Positions 1 through 6,343 of a stretch of DNA of 19,339 nt are shown here, piece by piece. Source of the DNA: Bacillota bacterium. Lineage in GTDB: Bacteria; Bacillota; Clostridia; Lachnospirales; Lachnospiraceae. The position numbers and the translations under genes were made by a program. Below the pieces are notes generated by a model. That model had not been told where the DNA came from and did no database searches. It saw only the letters and a list, made by a program, of their open reading frames with translations. The DNA lies in NCBI GenBank assembly GCA_023437715.1, contig JAEZFK010000025.1:1-19339 (forward strand), given 5' to 3'. How positions within the stretch are numbered: the stretch's first letter is position 1; the number at the start of each line of letters is the position of its first letter.

Positions 1-442
1 GTAATTCTGCATCGTCAACCATATCGCACTTGTTCATGAATACAACGATGTAAGGAACGCCTACCTGACGGGAAAGCAGGATGTGCTCTCTTGTCTGAGC
101 CATAACACCATCGGTAGCAGCTACAACAAGGATAGCACCATCCATCTGAGCAGCACCAGTGATCATGTTCTTAACGTAGTCAGCATGTCCTGGGCAGTCA
201 ACGTGTGCATAGTGTCTCTTGCTTGTCTCATACTCAACGTGAGAAGTGGAGATTGTGATACCACGCTCTCTCTCTTCCGGAGCCTTATCGATATTCTCGA
301 AAGCTACTGCCTGTCCAGTACCTAATCTGTCATGAAGAGTTTTTGTGATAGCAGCTGTTAAAGTAGTTTTGCCGTGGTCAACGTGACCGATAGTACCGAT
401 GTTACAGTGTGGTTTGCTTCTTTCAAACTTAGCTTTAGCCAT
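1..442 (-). CDS. tuf: Elongation factor Tu, N-terminal part (cut by window edge)
   Basis: EF-Tu carries aminoacyl-tRNA to the ribosome as a GTP complex. Reading from the ATG at 442 gives 147 codons of an uninterrupted GTPase domain that runs off the left edge. The P-loop GHVDHGKT is at residues 19-26, the switch-I segment ERERGITI at about 57-64, DCPGH at 82-86, and NKCD at 137-140. The start is fixed by the family N-terminus (MAKAKFERSKPH) and by an AAGGAGG ribosome binding site ten bases upstream. It is the last gene of the rpsL-rpsG-fusA-tuf order. It lies 154 bases after fusA and has a good promoter of its own in that gap, so it is probably expressed both by read-through and independently. 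Identification is certain. Only the C-terminal two thirds are missing, because of the window edge and not because of a truncation. Confidence 0.98.
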   Translation of the reverse strand, partial: MAKAKFERSKPHCNIGTIGHVDHGKTTLTAAITKTLHDRLGTGQAVAFENIDKAPEERERGITISTSHVEYETSKRHYAHVDCPGHADYVKNMITGAAQMDGAILVVAATDGVMAQTREHILLSRQVGVPYIVVFMNKCDMVDDAEL

Positions 443-505
443 TTTATAACGTCCTCCTTAATTTACGCTCTTTCCGAGCTTTGTTTTTATGTTAGGCTGT
501 TTTTT

Positions 506-534
506 ATTATATGCTATTTATGCACTATTTTCAA
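506..534 (-). promoter_or_regulatory. tuf promoter (TTGAAA-17-TATAAT)
   Basis: On the minus strand a -35 box TTGAAA (534-529) and a perfect -10 box TATAAT (511-506) are separated by exactly 17 bases. Transcription would start near 499-500, giving a leader of about 57 bases before the tuf ATG. The leader contains a small GCTC/GAGC hairpin (about 467-479) upstream of the ribosome binding site. This is a textbook sigma-A-type promoter and would let tuf be made in excess of fusA, as cells require. Confidence 0.78.
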
Positions 535-544
535 GCCTATTTCA

Positions 545-578
545 TGGATTCCAGGCAATTTGGACGGCCTGGAATCCA
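545..578 (-). other. fusA-tuf intergenic hairpin
   Basis: A perfect 12-base inverted repeat (545-556 with 567-578, loop of 10) lies 18 bases after the fusA stop and just upstream of the tuf promoter. On the minus strand it is followed by TGAAATAGG and not by a run of T, so it is not a clear intrinsic terminator. It could be a weak attenuator that reduces read-through into tuf, or a stem that stabilises the 3' end of the str mRNA. Confidence 0.55.
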
Positions 579-596
579 GTGGAACCTGTTAGGAAT

Positions 597-2717
597 TTAT
601 TTGCCTTTCTTCTCGGCAAGAACCTTTTCCTGTACATTCTTTGGAACCGGCTCATACTTCTCGAAGAACATGGAGTAGTTACCGCGTCCCTGTGTCTTGG
701 AACGTAAGTCTGTGGAATAACCGAACATATCTGCAAGGGGTACATAGGCCTTAACCATCTTACCGCCTCCGATGTCTTCCATACCTTCGATACGGCCGCG
801 GCGGGAGTTGATATCTCCGATAACATCGCCCATATATTCCTCCGGCATGGTAACTTCCACTTTCATGATCGGCTCAAGTAAGATTGCGCCGCCCTTGTTC
901 ATAGCATCCTTAAACGCCATGGAACCGGCAATGTGGAACGCCATTTCACTGGAGTCAACCTCATGGTAGGAACCGTCGTATACGTTTGCCCTTACACCCA
1001 GTACCGGGAATCCGCCCAGAATACCGGACTTTGTAGCTTCCTCAATACCTTCGCCGACTGCCGGGATGTATTCCTTAGGAATAGCGCCGCCGACAACGGT
1101 GGACTCAAATTTAAATGTTTCTTCGCCGTTTGGATCCATAGGCTCAAAGCGAACCTTACAGTGTCCGTACTGACCACGTCCGCCGGACTGCTTTGCATAC
1201 TTGCTGTCAACGTCAACCGGCTTTGTAAATGTCTCCTTGTAAGCAACCTGAGGAGCACCTACATTGGCTTCTACGTTGAACTCGCGGAGCAGACGGTCTA
1301 CGATGATCTCCAGATGGAGCTCGCCCATACCGGAAATGATAACCTGTCCGGTTTCCTGGTTGGTCTTCGCACGGAATGTAGGATCTTCTTCCGCAAGCTT
1401 TGCCAGCGCTTCGCCCATCTTGCCCTGACCGGCTTTGGTCTTTGGCTCGATAGCGATATCAATAACCGGCTCCGGGAATTCCATGGATTCCAGAATTACC
1501 GGGTGCTGCTCGTCACAGATAGTATCGCCTGTTGTGGTCACTTTAAAACCAACAGCTGCGGCGATATCACCGGAATATACCTTATCCAGCTCGGATCTCT
1601 TGTTTGCATGCATCTGAAGAATACGGCCGACACGCTCTTTCTTGCCTTTTGTTGCATTGAGCACGTAGGAACCGGAATTCATGATACCGGAGTAAACACG
1701 GAAGAATGCCAGCTTACCTACAAAGGGGTCTGTCATAATCTTAAATGCAAGAGCTGCAAACGGCTCTTCATCGGAAGAATGTCTTTCGATTTCATTGCCT
1801 TCCATATCAACACCCTTAATAGATGGGATGTCAGTAGGAGCCGGCATATATTCAAGAATCGCATCAAGGAGCTTCTGAACACCCTTGTTTCTGTATGCGC
1901 TTCCGCAGCATACGGGAACAGCTGTGCACTCACAGGTTGCTTTTCTCAGTACTTTCTTTAACTCTTCTGTGGAAGGCTCTTCCCCTTCCAGATACTGCAT
2001 CATCAGCTCATCGTCTAATTCGCAGATCTTCTCTACAAGCTCGCCGCGGTAAAGCTCTGCGTCATCCTTCATATCCTCAGGGATATCGGTAACGGAGATA
2101 TCATCACCCTTGTCGTCGTTGTAGATATAGGCTTTCATCTCAAACAGATCGATGATTCCCTTGAATTCATCCTCTGCTCCGATTGGCAGCTGAATGCAGA
2201 TAGCATTCTTTCCCAAACGGGTCTTGATCTGTTCAACAGCGCCGTAGAAATTCGCACCCATGATATCCATCTTGTTGATGAATGCCATACGGGGTACGTT
2301 GTAGGTATCAGCCTGACGCCATACGTTTTCGGACTGTGGTTCTACACCGCCCTTTGCACAGAATACGCCTACAGCGCCATCCAGTACACGTAAGGAACGT
2401 TCAACCTCTACGGTAAAGTCAACGTGCCCTGGAGTATCAATAATGTTGATACGGTGTTCCAAAGCGCCTGGCTTTACTTTCGTGTTTTCATGCATAGTCC
2501 AATGGCAGGTCGTAGCAGCTGAAGTGATGGTAATACCTCTTTCCTGCTCCTGAGCCATCCAGTCCATGGTAGCAGTACCTTCGTGAGTATCACCAATTTT
2601 ATAGTTTACACCAGTATAATAGAGGATACGCTCGGTCAATGTAGTTTTACCTGCATCGATATGGGCCATGATACCAATATTCCTGGTTCTTTCCAATGGA
2701 TATTCTCTTCCAGCCAA
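597..2717 (-). CDS. fusA: Elongation factor G
   Basis: EF-G is the GTPase that drives translocation on the ribosome. The protein is 706 residues, a normal full length. Domain I shows AHIDAGKT at 18-25, DTPGH at 94-98 and NKMD at 148-151. The rest covers domains II to V, and the C-terminal part has the usual GRGNYSMFFEKYEPVP stretch. The start codon is TTG (2717-2715). It is preceded by AGGAGG at 2731-2726 with eight bases between, and the resulting N-terminus (MAGREYPLERTRNIGIMAHIDAG) matches the family. The next in-frame ATG lies inside the P-loop region and is too late. The gene begins 15 bases after the rpsG stop, so the two are co-transcribed and perhaps translationally coupled. Nothing is missing in the protein. 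Confidence 0.98.
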   Translation of the reverse strand: MAGREYPLERTRNIGIMAHIDAGKTTLTERILYYTGVNYKIGDTHEGTATMDWMAQEQERGITITSAATTCHWTMHENTKVKPGALEHRINIIDTPGHVDFTVEVERSLRVLDGAVGVFCAKGGVEPQSENVWRQADTYNVPRMAFINKMDIMGANFYGAVEQIKTRLGKNAICIQLPIGAEDEFKGIIDLFEMKAYIYNDDKGDDISVTDIPEDMKDDAELYRGELVEKICELDDELMMQYLEGEEPSTEELKKVLRKATCECTAVPVCCGSAYRNKGVQKLLDAILEYMPAPTDIPSIKGVDMEGNEIERHSSDEEPFAALAFKIMTDPFVGKLAFFRVYSGIMNSGSYVLNATKGKKERVGRILQMHANKRSELDKVYSGDIAAAVGFKVTTTGDTICDEQHPVILESMEFPEPVIDIAIEPKTKAGQGKMGEALAKLAEEDPTFRAKTNQETGQVIISGMGELHLEIIVDRLLREFNVEANVGAPQVAYKETFTKPVDVDSKYAKQSGGRGQYGHCKVRFEPMDPNGEETFKFESTVVGGAIPKEYIPAVGEGIEEATKSGILGGFPVLGVRANVYDGSYHEVDSSEMAFHIAGSMAFKDAMNKGGAILLEPIMKVEVTMPEEYMGDVIGDINSRRGRIEGMEDIGGGKMVKAYVPLADMFGYSTDLRSKTQGRGNYSMFFEKYEPVPKNVQEKVLAEKKGK

Positions 2718-2732
2718 AGCTTTTTCCTCCTG

Positions 2733-3203
2733 TTAGAATCTGTAATGAGCAAATGCCTTGTTTGCCTCAGCCATCTTGTGCATATCTTCTTTCTTCTTTA
2801 CAGCAGCACCGGTGTTGTTAGCGGCATCCATGAGCTCATTAGCCAGTCTTTCCTCCTGAGTCTTCTCACCTCTCTTGCGAGAATACAGAGTGATCCAACG
2901 CAGGGCTAATGCCTGTCTTCTCTCCGGTTTTACTTCGATCGGCACCTGATAGGTAGCTCCGCCGATACGTTTTGCCTTTACCTCAAGTACAGGCATGATG
3001 TTATTCATTGCTTCTTCGAATACTTCGACAGCAGGCTTGCCTGTTTTTTCTTCTACACGGCCGAATGCGCCGTAAACGATTTTCTGAGCAACACCTTTTT
3101 TGCCATCATACATGATGTTGTTGATCAGCTTTGTAACAATCTTGTTATTGTAAAGCGGATCTGCTAATACGTCTCTTTTTTGAGTATGTCCTTTACGTGG
3201 CAC
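2733..3203 (-). CDS. rpsG: 30S ribosomal protein S7
   Basis: S7 is a primary assembly protein of the 30S head that binds the 3' domain of 16S rRNA. I place the start at GTG 3203-3201, which gives 156 residues, the standard bacterial length, with the family N-terminus MPRKGHTQKR. The GTG has an AAGGAGGG ribosome binding site seven bases upstream (3218-3211). The frame stays open to an ATG at 3254 that would add 17 residues, but those residues are not part of S7, they overlap the ribosome binding site, and the upstream ATG has no Shine-Dalgarno sequence. The gene follows rpsL after an unusually roomy 176-base gap and precedes fusA by 15 bases. Several S7 genes regulate their own operon through mRNA binding near the S12-S7 junction. 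No such site can be assigned here from sequence alone. Confidence 0.96.
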   Translation of the reverse strand: MPRKGHTQKRDVLADPLYNNKIVTKLINNIMYDGKKGVAQKIVYGAFGRVEEKTGKPAVEVFEEAMNNIMPVLEVKAKRIGGATYQVPIEVKPERRQALALRWITLYSRKRGEKTQEERLANELMDAANNTGAAVKKKEDMHKMAEANKAFAHYRF

Positions 3204-3210
3204 GTTACTT

Positions 3211-3218
3211 CCCTCCTT
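3211..3218 (-). promoter_or_regulatory. rpsG ribosome binding site (decides a GTG start)
   Basis: AAGGAGGG on the minus strand lies seven bases before GTG at 3203. It fixes the S7 start at that codon and rules out the longer in-frame extension to 3254, whose start has no such site. Confidence 0.85.
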
Positions 3219-3307
3219 AATATCGCCGTTCATCCTCGCGGGATTTACGGTCATTCATTAGATCTTAGGTACTCACAAACATTCAAGTTGCGTTCGCGCT
3301 CGGTTCC

Positions 3308-3337
3308 TATATATAATCCTGCAACCTACAGGTTCAA
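3308..3337 (-). promoter_or_regulatory. Possible weak promoter in the rpsL-rpsG gap
   Basis: On the minus strand TTGAAC (3337-3332) is followed after 16 or 18 bases by TATATA (3315-3310 or 3313-3308). Each box matches consensus at four of six positions. A small palindrome (3323-3334, AACCT/AGGTT) sits in the spacer. The remainder of the 176-base gap holds nothing else I can name. It could supply extra rpsG-fusA transcript, but an AT-rich coincidence is quite possible. Confidence 0.28.
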
Positions 3338-3379
3338 TATCATCAATCCGGCACTAGAAATTCAAATGTGTGGTTCTAA

Positions 3380-3799
3380 TTATTTTTTAACTTTTGGTCT
3401 CTTGGCACCGTACTTGGAACGAGCCTGTTTTCTGTTGGCTACGCCCGCAGTATCCAGTGTACCTCTGATAATGTGATATCTGGTACCTGGTAAGTCCTTT
3501 ACTCTTCCGCCGCGGATCAAAACAACGCTGTGCTCCTGAAGGTTGTGACCTTCACCTGGAATATAGCTTGTTACTTCGATGCCGTTAGAAAGACGAACTC
3601 TGGCGATCTTTCTGAGAGCTGAGTTAGGTTTCTTAGGAGTAGCAGTCTTAACCGCTGTGCAGACACCTCTCTTCTGTGGTGCGGAAATATCAGTCGCCTT
3701 CTTCTGTAAAGAGTTGTAACCCTTCTGCAGAGCAGGTGCTGTGGATTTCTTCGCGCTTGTCTGTCTTCCTTTTCTTACTAACTGATTAAATGTTGGCAT
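3380..3799 (-). CDS. rpsL: 30S ribosomal protein S12
   Basis: S12 sits at the decoding centre of the 30S subunit and influences translational accuracy. The protein is 139 residues starting MPTFNQLVRKGRQ. The conserved loop PKKPNSALRK begins at residue 55 and GGRVKDLPG at about 97-105. The lysines equivalent to E. coli Lys43 and Lys88, the usual streptomycin-resistance positions, are both intact (Lys56 and Lys101). A stretch of about 13 extra residues around 15-40, compared with E. coli, is typical of Firmicutes. I chose ATG 3799 because AGGAGG (3813-3808) lies eight bases upstream. An in-frame GTG at 3808 is part of that ribosome binding site and was rejected. It is the first gene of the str operon, with a strong promoter about 85 bases before it. 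Confidence 0.97.
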   Translation of the reverse strand: MPTFNQLVRKGRQTSAKKSTAPALQKGYNSLQKKATDISAPQKRGVCTAVKTATPKKPNSALRKIARVRLSNGIEVTSYIPGEGHNLQEHSVVLIRGGRVKDLPGTRYHIIRGTLDTAGVANRKQARSKYGAKRPKVKK

Positions 3800-3890
3800 T
3801 CCATTCACCTCCTGTGATATTGTCTGTGGTTGCTGTCATCTTCAGCTTAATTTACGCACAAAAACGTGACGCGTTTATGCACGCCTAATT

Positions 3891-3919
3891 ATTATATACA
3901 TATTGTTTTTCCCTGTCAA
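3891..3919 (-). promoter_or_regulatory. str operon promoter (TTGACA-17-TATAAT)
   Basis: Both boxes are perfect sigma-A consensus: TTGACA at 3919-3914, TATAAT at 3896-3891, with a 17-base spacer. Transcription should start near 3884, giving an rpsL leader of about 85 bases. The leader holds short GC-rich complementary segments (ACG..CAC / GTG.CGT, about 3855-3876) that may fold. Such a promoter would keep ribosomal protein and elongation factor synthesis independent of the inducible cassette upstream. Confidence 0.88.
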
Positions 3920-3945
3920 GGATTTTTTTGAATATCCTTCCAAAG

Positions 3946-3990
3946 GAAAACCGGAGCGGGAATTTATCATACTTCCCTGCTCCGGTTTTC
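3946..3990 (-). terminator. Terminator between the sugar cassette and the str operon
   Basis: The inverted repeat 3946-3957 / 3979-3990 (12 bp) continues as three further pairs past a one-base bulge, so the stem is about 15 bp with a loop of about 14. On the minus strand the stem ends in GGTTTTCCTTT, a short T-rich tail. It lies 28 bases after the stop of the binding-protein gene and upstream of the str promoter. On the plus strand it is also followed by T-rich sequence, so it may work both ways. Confidence 0.75.
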
Positions 3991-4017
3991 AAGCTTTATA
4001 CTCTTTATTTTATTTTT

Positions 4018-5277
4018 TTATTTCAGCTCTTTCAGGGCTTCCGTAATTGTCCCGTCCATTTCCTCCACATACTGGTCCACGGTCAGCTTGCCTGCCAGAA
4101 CATCAATCAGCTTATCTCTTAAATCATTCTGGATGGCTCCGGTAAAGGCCTGGTATCCCCACTCAGCTCCCGGCTGGGGAGAGGTGGCGGCCAGTTCCTT
4201 GGAAAAGATATCAAAGTATTCCTTTCCATAATCGTAATCCAGATTCTCATTTCCCTTTACCTGGGACAGATAGCTGTTTTCCCGGCAGTACTGGGCATTG
4301 TTTTCTGCTTTTGAAATCCATTCAATAAATGCGGCGGCCTCTTTTTCCACTCCCGTATTCTGGAATGCGGCCAGATACTTTCCGCCCGGTACGGAAGAAC
4401 GCCTGGCTTCTTTGGGAAGATAGGTTACCCCCCATTCAAAGTCCGTGATCTGGTCCTTGTAGTTTGCGATCATCCAGCTTCCGCAAAAGTGCATGGCAAC
4501 CTGACCGGTACGGAATAAGTTATTGGGATTTTCTGAACCAAGCCAGACAGAGGAGGGAATGATTCCTTCGTCATGAAGCTCTTTAAAAAAGCTGACTGCC
4601 TTCTTTGTTTCCTCTGTATTGAAATTGGAGGCGGTTAAATCTTCATTTAAAAGACTTCCTCCTGCTTCATAGAGCAGAGTGGTAAAACGCTGAGGCGATT
4701 TATCGTATACAAGCCCGTACTTGCAGTCGCTTTTTTCCATGACCGTTTTCATGGCCTCTTTCCATTCATCCCAGGTCCAGATCTCATCCTCTGACTGGGG
4801 AACGGAGACCCCTGCCTTTTCAAATGCCGTTTTGTTATAGATCAGTCCATTGGCGGTTACATCCATGGGAGCTGCCAGGACCTTGCCGTCAAAAACAAAC
4901 TTAAGCCCTTCCCCGAAGCTGTTTACAAATGCGTCCTTGTCGGACACATACTCTCCCAAATCCACCAGCTGGTTCTGAAATGGTCCCAGGTTGGTGAGCC
5001 TTGCAAGGGCCGGAGCTTCTTTTCCGTTGATCATGTTCTTGATTTTGCTTTCCAGATCCGCATAAGGGACCTCAATCAGCTGGATTTTAATGTTCGGGTT
5101 CTCCGCCATATACTGGTCGGCAAGCTTTGAGAAAGATTCCCCTTCCTTTCCGTCGCTGAACCATACCACATCCAGAGTTTTCACTTCACTGTCCGCTTTC
5201 TTTCCCCCTACGGAGCAGCCGGTGATTGCACCAAGGGTCAGTGCCCCCGCCAAAACCATTGATAACGCTTTTTTCAT
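4018..5277 (-). CDS. Sugar ABC transporter solute-binding lipoprotein (family 1)
   Basis: This is a surface-anchored receptor that delivers a sugar or oligosaccharide to the two cassette permeases. The 419-residue protein starts with a lipoprotein signal: lysines at 2-3, a hydrophobic stretch at 4-18, and the lipobox I-T-G-C with the acylated cysteine at position 21. The mature part has the layout of carbohydrate-binding proteins of the MalE/UgpB group. It opens with a beta-strand (LDVVWFSDG), has a segment LADQYMAENPNIKI typical of the N-lobe, and contains W-rich stretches in the ligand cleft region. The start ATG has GGAGAGG just upstream. The gene is the last of the cassette, 133 bases after the regulator, whereas in many such operons it comes first. 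A large hairpin precedes it, so it may be expressed at a different level from the permeases. The ligand cannot be read from sequence. The neighbouring enzymes suggest a uronate-containing oligosaccharide. Confidence 0.93.
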   Translation of the reverse strand: MKKALSMVLAGALTLGAITGCSVGGKKADSEVKTLDVVWFSDGKEGESFSKLADQYMAENPNIKIQLIEVPYADLESKIKNMINGKEAPALARLTNLGPFQNQLVDLGEYVSDKDAFVNSFGEGLKFVFDGKVLAAPMDVTANGLIYNKTAFEKAGVSVPQSEDEIWTWDEWKEAMKTVMEKSDCKYGLVYDKSPQRFTTLLYEAGGSLLNEDLTASNFNTEETKKAVSFFKELHDEGIIPSSVWLGSENPNNLFRTGQVAMHFCGSWMIANYKDQITDFEWGVTYLPKEARRSSVPGGKYLAAFQNTGVEKEAAAFIEWISKAENNAQYCRENSYLSQVKGNENLDYDYGKEYFDIFSKELAATSPQPGAEWGYQAFTGAIQNDLRDKLIDVLAGKLTVDQYVEEMDGTITEALKELK

Positions 5278-5301
5278 AAATAACCTCTCCTTTTTTCATT
5301 T

Positions 5302-5342
5302 TCCTGTCCGTATCCTTTGAGAATAAAGGAATACTTACAGGA
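5302..5342 (-). other. Large hairpin just upstream of the binding-protein gene
   Basis: TCCTGT (5342-5337) pairs with ACAGGA (5307-5302), and TATTCCTTT pairs with AAAGGATA further in. The stem has about 15 pairs with a two-base internal mismatch, a one-base bulge and a six-base loop. It sits only about 11 bases above the GGAGAGG ribosome binding site. No T-run follows, so it is not a terminator. It may protect the binding-protein mRNA from 3'-5' or 5' decay, tune its translation, or be a regulator-binding dyad. Confidence 0.5.
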
Positions 5343-5376
5343 CATTTTCTTTTGGTATCCTTATTTTATCATCTAT

Positions 5377-5389
5377 TTTGCATAAAAAA
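5377..5389 (-). promoter_or_regulatory. Candidate regulator site, copy 2 (TTTTTTATGCAAA)
   Basis: This 13-base sequence upstream of the binding-protein gene is identical to plus-strand 11731-11743 upstream of the first permease, although its orientation relative to transcription is opposite. It lies in the 133-base gap after the AraC-family gene. A possible -10 box TAAAAT (5368-5363) follows, without a recognisable -35. The region may carry a second, activator-dependent promoter. Confidence 0.35.
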
Positions 5390-5410
5390 TCCTATATTTA
5401 AGGCCTGAAA

Positions 5411-6322
5411 TCATTCATTATTGCTCTTTTTGGACTGGGCATACTTTTTTGGCGTAATTCCTGTCAGCTTTTTAAAGACTGCAATAAAATGGCTGTCGCT
5501 GTTGTAGGAAAGCCGCAGGGCCACATCCGTCACGGAATGCCCTTCCTTCAAAAGGGCCTTTGCCGCAATGACCTTCTGGTTTGCCACATACTGCATCAGG
5601 GTAAAGCCTGTTTCCTTTTTAAAATAGTGGCTCAGATAATAACGGTTCATATAGAACTTCCGTGATATCTCATCTAAATCCAGCCGCTCCTCTACATGGG
5701 CCGCAATATATTTTTTCAGCTGTTCAATCCGCTCCCGGTAGAGAATGGGGTCCTTAAACTCCTGGCTTCCCTGCTCTTCTCTCTGGTACCGGCAGCTCTT
5801 ATTTTTTTCCTCCTCCATGAAAAATAAGTACATTTCATTGATGGCGGTAATCAGCTCCAGTATGGACAGCTTAAGCCTTACGGAGGCTTCGGCGCTTTTT
5901 AGGGAATTGATATTCCGCTCAATCTTTCCGAACAGCCTTTCCACCCTTTCAAGCCTTTCAGCGGCCAGATGGAGCTTATGGATAAAGGTTTCCGGCCGGT
6001 TTTCAAAAAACATGGAAAAGTCATATTGGAAAGCCTCTGCCATAGGCTTAAGAAGCTCCGGCTCAAACATCAGCACATAGCGGTTATGGGTTTTCCCCTC
6101 CGCGCCGCTGGTCCTGTGATACTCCTTATTGTTAATAAAAAACAGATCCCCGGCTTTTACACTGTAGGTGCGGTTTCCTATTTCCATAAGCGCTCCGTCG
6201 GTCAGAAACAAAATGATTTCATACTGATTGTGAAAATGGAAACCCTGCATCGCCCAGTTTTCTGAACTTCCATGAAAATAGTACAGTGAATCGAATTCTT
6301 CAAAAAAAACTCTTTCTTTCAT
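5411..6322 (-). CDS. AraC/XylS-family transcriptional regulator with cupin sensor
   Basis: This is probably the substrate-responsive regulator of the cassette. From ATG 6322 the protein is 303 residues. The N-terminal half has the cupin-type pattern of AraC effector domains, with HFHNQYEIIL around residues 29-38 and a GDLFFINNKEYH segment at 58-69. A middle helical part follows (about 115-175). The last 100 residues carry the two helix-turn-helix units: LDLDEISRKFYMNRYYLSHYF around 215-235 and the second unit ending in the signature F-K-K-x-T-G-x-T-P-K-K-Y near the C-terminus. An in-frame GTG two codons earlier (6328) is possible, but it lies only about three bases after the GGAGG and fits less well than the ATG with nine. 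The gene sits between the GH105 hydrolase (21 bases upstream) and the binding protein, and is transcribed with them. Activation of the cassette is inferred from family habit. Confidence 0.92.
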   Translation of the reverse strand: MKERVFFEEFDSLYYFHGSSENWAMQGFHFHNQYEIILFLTDGALMEIGNRTYSVKAGDLFFINNKEYHRTSGAEGKTHNRYVLMFEPELLKPMAEAFQYDFSMFFENRPETFIHKLHLAAERLERVERLFGKIERNINSLKSAEASVRLKLSILELITAINEMYLFFMEEEKNKSCRYQREEQGSQEFKDPILYRERIEQLKKYIAAHVEERLDLDEISRKFYMNRYYLSHYFKKETGFTLMQYVANQKVIAAKALLKEGHSVTDVALRLSYNSDSHFIAVFKKLTGITPKKYAQSKKSNNE

Positions 6323-6343
6323 TTTCACAATCCTCCCCCCTTT

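Noticed and set aside
933..1961. Plus-strand open frame of 342 codons
   Set aside because: It lies wholly antisense within fusA. Its translation has no recognisable domain and no good ribosome binding site, so it is a shadow of the biased codons of fusA.
3204..3254. N-terminal extension of S7 to an ATG at 3254
   Set aside because: The added 17 residues are not part of S7, they span the AAGGAGGG site, and the ATG has no Shine-Dalgarno sequence.
3800..3808. GTG start for rpsL at 3808
   Set aside because: The GTG is part of the AGGAGGTG ribosome binding site. ATG 3799 gives the standard S12 N-terminus.
3859..3880. Conserved ribosomal-protein leader RNA in the rpsL 5' region
   Set aside because: Only short complementary segments are visible, and they do not match a leader structure I can name.
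5302..5342. Terminator before the binding-protein gene
   Set aside because: The stem is strong, but no run of T follows on the minus strand, so I list it only as a hairpin.
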